Source: Brooklawnia sp050943675
Lineage (GTDB): Bacteria; Actinomycetota; Actinomycetes; Propionibacteriales; Propionibacteriaceae
Assembly: GCA_050943675.1 (NCBI GenBank)
Contig: JBMNPP010000181.1
Span: 1 to 5,661, forward strand
DNA: 5,661 nucleotides
Direction: 5' to 3'
The stretch's first letter is position 1; every line of letters begins with the position of its first letter. A program made the translations under genes and the position numbers. Of the stretch, positions 1-5,661 are shown piece by piece. The notes below the pieces were generated by a model. It did no database searches and had not been told where the DNA came from. It saw only the letters and a program-made list of their open reading frames with translations.

Positions 1-645
1 GGCCTCCAGGGTCGGCAGCACACTGGTCCGCACCCGCACCCGGGTGTAACGCTTGTCAACATTGTGCGGGTCGTGCCACACGTGCAACTGCCAATCGCGG
101 CAGGCCGTGGCGGTCACCGCACGCCTGATCCCCAGCAGCGGACGGGCGAATTCGACCCCTGCCCGGGTGAACTGGGCAGGCATGCCGGCCAGTGAACGCG
201 TCCCCGAACCTCGTGCCAGCCCGAGCAGCACCGTCTCGGCCTGGTCGTCCAGGGTGTGCCCCAGCAACACCCGGCCACCGGCTGGGGCATGCTCCGCCAG
301 GGCTGCATAACGGGCCTCGCGGGCCTCCGCCTCTGGCCCGGAGCCCGCATCAGGCACCCTGATGCGGACACTGCGGCAATCCAGTCCACGCTCGGCCAGC
401 CTTGCCACCACCTGGCCTGCCACATGGTCGGAGCCCGGTTGCAGCCCGTGGTCGATGATGCAGGCACTGATCCGCCCGGCCAGCTCGGGCCGGCGGGCAC
501 CCAGATGGGCCAGGGCTGCGGCCAGTGCCATCGAATCGGCACCACCCGAGCAGGCCACCACGAGTGGCTGGTCCGGGTCGCCCAGATGGCGGGCGAGCGC
601 CTGGACGACCGCCAGCTGCGCGGGGCCAAGCTCACGCCTGGCCAT
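1..645 (-). CDS. tilS: tRNA(Ile)-lysidine synthase TilS, N-terminal part (cut by left window edge)
   Basis: TilS uses ATP to attach lysine to C34 (wobble position) of the tRNA-Ile that reads AUA, in the cytoplasm; it is normally essential. I translated 215 codons from the ATG at 645-643 to the left edge without a stop. The N-type ATP-pyrophosphatase P-loop SGGADS is at residues 33-38, followed by IIDHGLQPGS (63-72), the family motif EAEAREARY (105-113), GHTLDDQAET (129-138) and WHDPHN...YTRVRVR near the edge. These are the hallmark TilS motifs, in order and intact. The C-terminal specificity domains lie outside the window. The ATG is the only sensible start: it leaves about 28 residues before the first beta strand, and its first 14 nt overlap the end of the upstream zincin gene. 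No strong Shine-Dalgarno is visible, so translational coupling is likely. A longer minus-strand reading frame over the same bases (114-668) is a shadow. Confidence 0.95.
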   Translation of the reverse strand, partial: MARRELGPAQLAVVQALARHLGDPDQPLVVACSGGADSMALAAALAHLGARRPELAGRISACIIDHGLQPGSDHVAGQVVARLAERGLDCRSVRIRVPDAGSGPEAEAREARYAALAEHAPAGGRVLLGHTLDDQAETVLLGLARGSGTRSLAGMPAQFTRAGVEFARPLLGIRRAVTATACRDWQLHVWHDPHNVDKRYTRVRVRTSVLPTLEA

Positions 646-1660
646 CGGCGAGCATCCGGTCGCACCACTGTTGCGGGTGCAGCAGTTCTGCCAGGTTTGG
701 CAGGTTTTGCGGGCCCTCGAAGGCCCTGTTCAACAGTTCGGTGCCGCCGACCCCGATCACGTGGCGGCAGAACCGTGCCCCGTCGGCGTACTGGGCGAGC
801 TTGGCGTCCATGCCCAGCAGTTTGTTGATCAGGGCGAAGATCCCGCGCCGGGCACGGCGGGCCTCGAAGCGGGCACGGATGGTGGTGACGGTGGGGATCA
901 CTTCACGACCAGCCCGGTCCATCATGACGTCGGCGTGTCCTTCGAGTAGTGACATGGCGGCACTGACCTGATCCATCGCTGCCACCGTGGTCGGTGAGGA
1001 CAAGGCGTTCACCACTCGCAGGCTGGTAGGACGTCCATCTGCCCTGTCGCGGCGGATCTGTTCAAGGCGTTCCCCGATGTCACGCCAGAATGGCTCGTCG
1101 GTGTCGGCGACCAGTTCATGCATCTGGCCGATCAGGTGGTCCCGCAGCCAGGGCGCATTGGCGAACTGCACCCGGTGGGTCTGCTCATGCAACACCACCC
1201 ACATCCGGAAATCGGTCGGGTTGACCTTCAGTTGACGCTCGACGGCCATGATCGAGGGGGCAACCAGGTACAGCGCGGGACTCGGCCCGAAGGCGTCGTA
1301 CTGGCCCAGCACCCGCGAGCCGATCAGCGCCAGCGCCGGCCCGATCGCACTGCCCCGCAGGTAGCCCCCGGCGGCGCTGAGGGGGCCGTCCGGCTCGGCA
1401 CCCAGCTGGTTGAAGATGTGCCGGAAGGCATTGACATTGGCCCGCACGATATTGCGCCGGTCCACCACCAATTCGCCCACATCACCTGCGACAGGCAGAC
1501 CCGATGCGCGGGTGATGATCCCGGTCGCTCGTATGGTCTGGCTGCGCAATTGGCGCACCAGCTGGTCGCGTTGCTGCCGGCTCGCCTTCGGGCCCGGCGA
1601 CAGCATCCTGATGGCGACCCGCTCCGCCTCGTCCCAGTCGATCCACGGCAACACGCTCAT
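632..1660 (-). CDS. Zinc-dependent metalloprotease-like protein, DUF2342/Zincin_2 family (function unknown)
   Basis: This 342-residue protein belongs to the actinobacterial zincin-like family formerly called DUF2342, some members of which carry the label 'coenzyme F420 biosynthesis associated'. Its substrate and physiological role are not established. The visible signature is the HExxH motif HEQTH at residues 158-162 (two zinc-binding His and the catalytic Glu). EGHAD follows at 240-244, whose Glu is a plausible third zinc ligand. The start IDWDEAERVA (7-16) resembles the conserved N-terminus of the family. I see no signal peptide or membrane segment, so it is probably cytoplasmic. The ATG at 1660-1658 is preceded by the purine-rich GGGTGGGGAT. 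It lies 28 nt after dacB, and its stop overlaps tilS by 14 nt, which points to cotranscription. The same neighbours flank M. tuberculosis Rv3626c. Peptidase activity is inferred from the motif only. Confidence 0.9.
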   Translation of the reverse strand: MSVLPWIDWDEAERVAIRMLSPGPKASRQQRDQLVRQLRSQTIRATGIITRASGLPVAGDVGELVVDRRNIVRANVNAFRHIFNQLGAEPDGPLSAAGGYLRGSAIGPALALIGSRVLGQYDAFGPSPALYLVAPSIMAVERQLKVNPTDFRMWVVLHEQTHRVQFANAPWLRDHLIGQMHELVADTDEPFWRDIGERLEQIRRDRADGRPTSLRVVNALSSPTTVAAMDQVSAAMSLLEGHADVMMDRAGREVIPTVTTIRARFEARRARRGIFALINKLLGMDAKLAQYADGARFCRHVIGVGGTELLNRAFEGPQNLPNLAELLHPQQWCDRMLADGQA

Positions 1661-1688
1661 ATCCCCACCCTACGCAGTGGCCCCTGGT

Positions 1689-3119
1689 TTACTCGACGCA
1701 GTCACAACCCGCCAGCGCGGCACCCACGTGGTCGAACCAGCCACGCACGTCACGATCGGTGGGCAGGTCGTTGCCGATGAACGCGAAGGCCAGCACCGCG
1801 CCATCGGAGGTGCGGGTGTAGCCGGCCAGCGCGGAGACCTCGTTCAGGGTGCCGGTCTTGGCGCGCACCTGCCCACGGGCCGGCTCGCTGCGCTCATCAG
1901 TGAAACGATTGGTCAGCGTCCCGGTTGCACACCCCACTGGCATGCCGGTCAGGACGCTGGCCAGTTCAGGGGTCCCGGCGGCCAACTGCAGGGCCGTCAC
2001 CAGCGCTGCCGGGGCCAGCCGGTTGCTGGTCGACAGCCCGGAGCCGTCAGCGATCTGTTGGCCGTCGCGCCAGGCGCCCAACTCGGTCAGGGTGGCAGTC
2101 AGTGCAGCGGCACCACCGGTGAAGCTGCCCGGCTGCCCGCTGGCCAACCCCAGTTGGCGCAGCAGCATCTCGGCGACGAAGTTGTTGGAGTAGACCAGCA
2201 TCTCTTGCACCAGCAACCCCACCGGTGCCGAGTCGATGGCGGCCAGTTGGGTGCCACCAGCACCTGAAGCAGCCGCCGGCTCGCCGGTCACCGTGATGCC
2301 AGCAGCCGCAAGTTTGTCCGCGAACGCCTTCGCGGCCGCTGCCGAGGGCGATCCGGTGCCGGGTTGACCCGCGGCCTCATCGACGACCAGGGCACTGACC
2401 GGGGCAACGAACTGCCGGTCGGCCGGATCCCAGTCGGGGTGCCAGGCAGGCCCGGTGAACAAGGAGTCATCGAAACCCAGGGCGACTTCGGTGATGCCCT
2501 GGGCCTGCAGTGCCTGCGCGGTGTCGGCTGCCAGCTCGGTCAGGGTGGGCAACTCGATCGTGGAGGCATGGGCGTAGGTGTCGGCATCGCTCATCAGCAG
2601 CGGGTCACCACCGCCGACCAGCACGATCATGTCGGCACTGGGCGCCACCACCGTGGTCGTGAACCGGTGCCCGGGCCCCAGTGCTTCCAGGATCCCCACT
2701 GCGTTCATCACCTTCATGGTGGATGCCGGCACCAGCGGCGTGGACGCGGCCAGGTCGTAGACGAGGTCGCCGCCGGCCAGGTCGGCCACCGCACCACCGA
2801 ACCTGCCGGAGACCTCTGGTGGGGTGGCTGCCATCGCGGACTGCACCCGTTCAGGGCTCACGGGCTCCACCTGGGGTTCACGTGCCGGCTCGATCAGCCC
2901 GGCACCGAGCCGCTCGGGGTCGGGGTGCATCCCGGCGATCACCTCGGCGTCCAGGGTTGCCGCGCCACCGTCGGCCAACCAGCCCTGGCTGCGGGCCAGC
3001 GGGCCGGTGGCATACAACGCACCGGCCGCGAGCAGCAGCACGGCCAGCAGCCAGGCCAGCCACCCAACCCACAGCGGGAGGCCTGGCGTCCTGCCGGTTG
3101 CCTCAGCGCGCGATGCCAC
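1689..3119 (-). CDS. dacB: D-alanyl-D-alanine carboxypeptidase/endopeptidase, PBP4-like peptidase S13
   Basis: This low-molecular-mass class C penicillin-binding protein removes the terminal D-Ala of peptidoglycan stem peptides, and family members can also cut cross-links, outside the cytoplasmic membrane. All three active-site motifs are present in the 476 residues: STMK at 133-136 (nucleophile S133, K136), SNN at 311-313 and KTG at 421-423. The family stretch DGSGLS is at 358-363. Residues about 15-40 form one strongly hydrophobic segment without a clear signal-peptidase site, so it may be a membrane anchor, followed by a linker to about residue 100. The distance from S133 to S311 is about 178 residues, shorter than in E. 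coli PBP4, which suggests a reduced insert domain. The chain ends GCDCVE. The start is GTG (3119-3117) with AAGGGA (complement of 3124-3129) 4 nt upstream. It is the first gene of the leftward dacB-zincin-tilS group. Confidence 0.94.
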   Translation of the reverse strand: MASRAEATGRTPGLPLWVGWLAWLLAVLLLAAGALYATGPLARSQGWLADGGAATLDAEVIAGMHPDPERLGAGLIEPAREPQVEPVSPERVQSAMAATPPEVSGRFGGAVADLAGGDLVYDLAASTPLVPASTMKVMNAVGILEALGPGHRFTTTVVAPSADMIVLVGGGDPLLMSDADTYAHASTIELPTLTELAADTAQALQAQGITEVALGFDDSLFTGPAWHPDWDPADRQFVAPVSALVVDEAAGQPGTGSPSAAAAKAFADKLAAAGITVTGEPAAASGAGGTQLAAIDSAPVGLLVQEMLVYSNNFVAEMLLRQLGLASGQPGSFTGGAAALTATLTELGAWRDGQQIADGSGLSTSNRLAPAALVTALQLAAGTPELASVLTGMPVGCATGTLTNRFTDERSEPARGQVRAKTGTLNEVSALAGYTRTSDGAVLAFAFIGNDLPTDRDVRGWFDHVGAALAGCDCVE

Positions 3120-3178
3120 TGGTTCCCTTTCAAACCGATACCCTGATTATTGAGACTCCCATCTTAAGGACGGTTCCG
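3120..3178. promoter_or_regulatory. Divergent intergenic region between dacB and ppa, presumed to hold both promoters
   Basis: This 59-nt gap separates the two divergent starts. Positions 3121-3180 contain about 48% G+C (29 of 60 by count), clearly below the rest of the window. A minus-strand hexamer TAAGAT (complement of 3161-3166) could be the -10 box of dacB, leaving a leader of about 35 nt. On the plus strand TACCCT (3139-3144) fits the loose actinobacterial -10 pattern TAnnnT for ppa. Neither has a convincing -35 box at normal spacing. The region is supported as regulatory by geometry and base composition; the exact elements are guesses. Confidence 0.5.
3166..3170 (+). promoter_or_regulatory. 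Ribosome binding site AAGGA that favours the upstream GTG start of ppa
   Basis: AAGGA lies 8 nt upstream of the in-frame GTG at 3179-3181. No comparable Shine-Dalgarno precedes the ATG at 3236, which is the start homology alone might suggest. The site is therefore part of the argument for the longer pyrophosphatase. Confidence 0.5.
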
Positions 3179-3736
3179 GTGATCGACGACTTCCGCTCGG
3201 TGGACGTGGACCCGCGCGTCGGCATTACGTTCGACATGACGGTTGAAATTCCCCGTGGCACCAAGAACAAGTACGAAATGGACCACAACACCGGGCGAAT
3301 GCGCCTCGACCGGACGTTGTTCACTTCAACGCAGTACCCATACGACTACGGCTTCATCGAGGGCACCCTCGGCGAGGATGGTGACCCGCTGGACGCGATG
3401 GTGATCGTGGCCGAGCCCACCTTCCCCGGCTGCCTGATCGAGTGCCGCGCAGTCGCGATGTTCCAGATGCAGGACGAGATGGGCGGCGACGACAAGGTGC
3501 TGTGCATCCCGACCGCGGATACCCGCCGCAACTACCTGGACGACCTGGACACGATCCCGCAGTTCATGCTGCTGGAGATCGAGCACTTCTTCACCGTCTA
3601 CAAAGAGCTGGAGCCCGGCAAATCGGTTGAGGGCGCCACGTGGGTCGGCCGCGAGGCCGCCGAGGCCGAGATCCGCGCTTCACTTGAGCGTGCCAAGGGC
3701 ACCCCCTACGAGCACCTGCAGGTCAACCTGGCCTGA
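3179..3736 (+). CDS. ppa: Inorganic pyrophosphatase, family I
   Basis: Ppa hydrolyses pyrophosphate to phosphate in the cytoplasm with Mg2+, pulling DNA, RNA, protein and cofactor synthesis forward. The signature DGDPLDA is at residues 67-73 (metal ligands D67, D69, D72). By comparison with the E. coli enzyme as I recall it, other active-site residues are also present: E23, K31, E33, R45, Y53, Y57, D99, D104, K106, Y141 and K142. The start is uncertain. I chose GTG 3179 (185 aa) because AAGGA lies 8 nt upstream and the first 15 codons all end in G or C, whereas the 12 in-frame codons before it do not show this bias. The ATG at 3236 gives 166 aa, close to the roughly 162 aa of the M. tuberculosis enzyme, but lacks a visible ribosome binding site. 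The frame is open further upstream to 2681, but that part lies antisense to dacB. The last 14 nt overlap the convergent nfu-like gene. Confidence 0.95.
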   Translation: MIDDFRSVDVDPRVGITFDMTVEIPRGTKNKYEMDHNTGRMRLDRTLFTSTQYPYDYGFIEGTLGEDGDPLDAMVIVAEPTFPGCLIECRAVAMFQMQDEMGGDDKVLCIPTADTRRNYLDDLDTIPQFMLLEIEHFFTVYKELEPGKSVEGATWVGREAAEAEIRASLERAKGTPYEHLQVNLA

Positions 3737-4295
3737 CCGGTCGGGTCACAGACAGCAGCCTGGGCCGGCCCCGTCGGGGGCTGGCGTCCTGCACTTCGAT
3801 GTGTTCGCCCAGGCGTGCCCGGATCGACTTCTGGATGCGCCCATGCAGGGTGAGACCTGCCGCCGGGCAACCTGCGCAGGCACCCTCAAGAGCAACCCTC
3901 ACCTGGCCGTCGGCAGCCGAGAGCAGGGTGATCTGGCCCCCGTGTGAGGCGATGTAGGCACCCAGCGTCCGGTCGATGACGTCACCGGCGACCAGCGCGA
4001 GCAGCTCATCATCGGCTGCCTCGACCTGCCACGACGTGAGGTCCCGGGCAGCGGTGGTGATGGCGTCCCGGACGCGAACCCCATGGGTGGCCCAGTCGGC
4101 GCCGGGCAGCCGCGTCCACAGCGCATTGTTTTCGACGAGCACTTCGCTGAGGACGCCCGAGGCCAGCAATTCGCCGAGCCCATCGGGGGCCTCACGCAGG
4201 CGTCCCACAGCAGGCAACCGGAGGGTGGTCACCCACCGCAGCAGTTCGGGTGCGCCCGGGATCGCTTCCGGGTGCAGCCCGAATTCGCTGTCCAC
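3723..4295 (-). CDS. NifU/Nfu-type Fe-S cluster scaffold or carrier protein, feoB-linked
   Basis: The C-terminal part of this 190-residue protein (about 98-170) is a NifU C-terminal domain. It has IASHGGQITLL around 115-125 and GACAGCP at 138-144, whose C140-x-x-C143 pair in this family holds a bridging 4Fe-4S cluster in a dimer. TLHGRIQKSIRARLGEHI follows, as expected. Residues 1 to about 90 look like a diverged Nfu N-terminal domain (SGVLSEVLVENNALWTRLPG resembles its strand pattern) but lack its usual start, so this call is weak. A basic tail (about 172-190) ends the chain. The start is GTG (4295-4293), 1 nt after the feoB stop, with GGTGGG (complement of 4301-4306) 5 nt upstream, so translation is probably coupled to feoB. 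Its role is inferred: Fe-S cluster carriage, or sensing linked to iron uptake. The 3' end overlaps convergent ppa by 14 nt. Confidence 0.88.
   Translation of the reverse strand: MDSEFGLHPEAIPGAPELLRWVTTLRLPAVGRLREAPDGLGELLASGVLSEVLVENNALWTRLPGADWATHGVRVRDAITTAARDLTSWQVEAADDELLALVAGDVIDRTLGAYIASHGGQITLLSAADGQVRVALEGACAGCPAAGLTLHGRIQKSIRARLGEHIEVQDASPRRGRPRLLSVTRPVRPG
3764..3785. terminator. Candidate hairpin just downstream of ppa, inside the end of the nfu-like gene
   Basis: GCCGGCCCC (3764-3772), a four-base loop GTCG, and GGGGCTGGC (3777-3785) form a nine-pair stem with one G-U wobble on the plus strand, 27 nt after the ppa stop. No T-run follows, so this is not a classical intrinsic terminator. 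Actinobacteria are reported to use some hairpins without a U tract, but GC-rich coding sequence also yields such stems by chance. A smaller stem TGACC/GGTCA sits at 3734-3748, over the ppa stop codon. Confidence 0.25.
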
Positions 4296-4296
4296 C

Positions 4297-5661
4297 TCAG
4301 CCCACCAGCGCGGTCACCAGGAGCTTGGTCACCCAGGCGGCAACCCAGGCCAGACCGGTCATGTAAACGAATGCGATGCCGGGCCACTTCCAGCTGCCGG
4401 ACTCACGGCGCAGCGCTGCCAGGGTCGCGGTGCATTGCAACGCGAACGCGAAGTACATCAACAGTGCGGCCACCACCGCCGGGGTGAACAGCAACTCACC
4501 CTCATGCGGGCCGGACAGCCAGGTCATCTGCTCCAGGGCAGCGCGTGGTTCCTCAGGGTCCTCGGCCGAGGCGATCTGCCCCATGGTGGCAACGAAAACC
4601 TCGCGGGCACCCATCGCCCCGAGCAGGCCCACGGTGATGCGCCAGTCGAAACCGAGTGGTTCGAAGATCGGCTGGATGGTCTTGCCGATCGCTGCGGCCG
4701 CCGAATTGTCGATCTGGTACGTGGCCACTGCGACCTCGTCGTTGATGTCGACGCCGGCAGCGCTCATGTCCTCCGGTGAGGCGGCGGGCAGTGACAGCAG
4801 CGCCCACAGGGCGATCGACAGCACCAGGATGATGCCACCGACACGCTTGGTGAAGTCGACGCAGGCGTCCCAGACGGCCCGGCCGACCTCGCGCCACGAC
4901 GGCATCCGGTAGCTGGGCATCTCCATGTAGAACGGCAGCGCCGGGCCCTTGCCGCGCAGCACGAACTTGAAGACCCAGGCCGAGGTCATCGTTGCCACGG
5001 CACCCAGCAGGTACATCCCGAGCATCACCAGACCCTGCAGGCCGACCGGGCCCCAGCGCACATCGGGGATCAGCAGGGCGATCAGCAGCGTGTAGACCGG
5101 TAGCCGGGCCGCGCAGGTCATCAGTGGGGCGGTCATCATCGTCGCCAGCCGGTCACGCGCCGACGGCAGCGTCCGAGTGGCCATGATGCCCGGGATGGCG
5201 CAGGCGACCGAGCTCAGCATGGCCACGAAGGCGCGGCCCTCGAGCCCGGCCCTGCCCATCAACCGGTCCATCAGGAAGGCGATGCGCGACATATAGCCGG
5301 TTGCCTCGAGCAGCGCGATCATCGCGAACAGCAGGGCGATCTGGGGCAGGAAGACCAGCACACCACCAGCACCGTTGATGATGCCGTCGGCGATCAACCC
5401 GGAGAGCCAGTCGATACCGATCTGGGCGCGGGCCAGGTCTGCCAGCCAGCCGAAGAGTTCTTCGATCCAGCCCTGGATCGGGGCCGCGACCGCGAAGATC
5501 ACCTGGAAGAACACGAACATCGTGACCAGGAAGATCAGTGAGCCCGCAACCGGGTGCAGCAGCACCGCATCAATCTTTCGGGTGCGCGCATCAACGCCAG
5601 GGGGACGGTAGCCGGCGGCGTCCAGCACCGAGGTGATCCAGCCGGTGACGTGGGCTGGTTC
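4297..5661 (-). CDS. feoB: Ferrous iron transport protein FeoB, membrane part (cut by right window edge)
   Basis: FeoB imports Fe(II) across the cytoplasmic membrane, with an N-terminal GTPase domain driving or gating a polytopic membrane domain. The visible 454 codons contain only the membrane part and run open to the right edge; G1-G5 motifs must lie beyond it. Numbering from the edge, a hydrophobic segment at about 38-60 is followed by VFLPQIALLFAMIALLEATGYMSR (103-126), the first gate motif ACAIPGIMATRT (153-164), the second TCAARLPVYTL (182-192), several further membrane spans, GAMGAREVFVA (349-359) and LQCTATLAALRRESGSWKWP (409-428). The conserved gate cysteines C154 and C183 and the late C410 are present. 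The first gate motif differs from the E. coli form GCNVPAIMATRT. The GTG at 5628-5626 is an internal Val codon, not the start, since the reading frame and family homology continue upstream. It is presumably preceded by feoA and is followed after 1 nt by the nfu-like gene. Confidence 0.95.
   Translation of the reverse strand, partial: EPAHVTGWITSVLDAAGYRPPGVDARTRKIDAVLLHPVAGSLIFLVTMFVFFQVIFAVAAPIQGWIEELFGWLADLARAQIGIDWLSGLIADGIINGAGGVLVFLPQIALLFAMIALLEATGYMSRIAFLMDRLMGRAGLEGRAFVAMLSSVACAIPGIMATRTLPSARDRLATMMTAPLMTCAARLPVYTLLIALLIPDVRWGPVGLQGLVMLGMYLLGAVATMTSAWVFKFVLRGKGPALPFYMEMPSYRMPSWREVGRAVWDACVDFTKRVGGIILVLSIALWALLSLPAASPEDMSAAGVDINDEVAVATYQIDNSAAAAIGKTIQPIFEPLGFDWRITVGLLGAMGAREVFVATMGQIASAEDPEEPRAALEQMTWLSGPHEGELLFTPAVVAALLMYFAFALQCTATLAALRRESGSWKWPGIAFVYMTGLAWVAAWVTKLLVTALVG

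Noticed and set aside
114..668. Minus-strand 184-residue frame over tilS
   Set aside because: It is Trp/Arg/Pro-rich and out of frame with the TilS motifs, which read cleanly from 645 to 1; it does not indicate a frameshift.
256..971. Plus-strand frames (256-828, 362-949, 525-971) opposite tilS and the zincin
   Set aside because: Three overlapping frames with no motifs, all antisense to well-supported coding sequence.
1661..1688. Gap between dacB and the zincin as a separate promoter
   Set aside because: It is only 28 nt, holds a plausible ribosome binding site and shows no -10 or -35 like elements, so cotranscription is simpler.
1118..2267. Long plus-strand open frames (1118-1780, 1410-2267) opposite the zincin and dacB
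   Set aside because: Their translations are low-complexity, rich in Arg, Gly, Gln and Pro with no recognisable motif. They lie antisense to genes with intact family motifs, as expected in GC-rich DNA.
2364..3146. Plus-strand 260-residue open frame opposite dacB
   Set aside because: It is a Gly/Gln/His-rich shadow antisense to a clear carboxypeptidase and has no family features.
2681..3178. Extension of the pyrophosphatase frame upstream to 2681 as a fusion protein
   Set aside because: The added part is antisense to dacB, Arg/Pro-rich and without domains, and it crosses the AT-richer intergenic region. It is open only by chance.
3976..4912. Plus-strand frames (3976-4779, 4376-4912) opposite nfu-like and feoB
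   Set aside because: Ser/Arg/Gly-rich shadows of genes with clear motifs on the other strand.
5626..5628. GTG at 5628 as the start of a short FeoB membrane protein
   Set aside because: The frame stays open to the right edge and upstream codons fit FeoB (the segment EPAHVTGWITS precedes it), so the gene is cut by the window rather than short.

Overview
This window is a compact, GC-rich block (by eye about two thirds G+C, with strong G/C preference at third codon positions) of conserved chromosomal genes from a high-GC Gram-positive bacterium. The gene order, inorganic pyrophosphatase diverging from a DacB-type carboxypeptidase, a DUF2342 zincin and tilS, is the order I recall for Mycobacterium tuberculosis Rv3628 to Rv3625c, so Actinomycetota is well supported. 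A narrower guess (Propionibacteriaceae-like) is impression only.

Layout. Positions 1-645 (minus) hold the N-terminal 215 codons of tilS, cut by the left window edge. Positions 632-1660 (minus) hold a zinc-metalloprotease-like protein of unknown function, whose end overlaps the tilS start by 14 nt. Positions 1689-3119 (minus) hold a membrane-anchored D-alanyl-D-alanine carboxypeptidase (S13/PBP4 family). A 59-nt AT-richer divergent intergenic region (3120-3178) follows, then ppa on the plus strand (3179-3736, start debatable). ppa converges on, and overlaps by 14 nt, a NifU/Nfu-type Fe-S protein gene (3723-4295, minus). That gene lies 1 nt downstream of the C-terminal two thirds or so of feoB (4297 to the right edge, minus), a ferrous iron transporter whose GTPase domain lies outside the window.

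How the genes relate. dacB, the zincin and tilS look like one leftward operon (28-nt gap, then an overlap) that probably continues past the left edge, where hpt and ftsH are expected in many actinobacteria. feoB and the nfu-like gene look like a second leftward operon for Fe(II) import coupled to an Fe-S cluster carrier or sensor. ppa is the only rightward gene. There is no stretch over 300 bases without a gene, and I saw no tRNA, rRNA, CRISPR array, insertion sequence or attachment site.

I did not find a clearly novel system. The best leads are the NifU-like protein with a diverged N-terminal half in the position usually taken by feoC, the widely conserved but uncharacterised zincin, a PBP4-type enzyme with a shortened insert domain, and a possible N-terminal extension of the pyrophosphatase.
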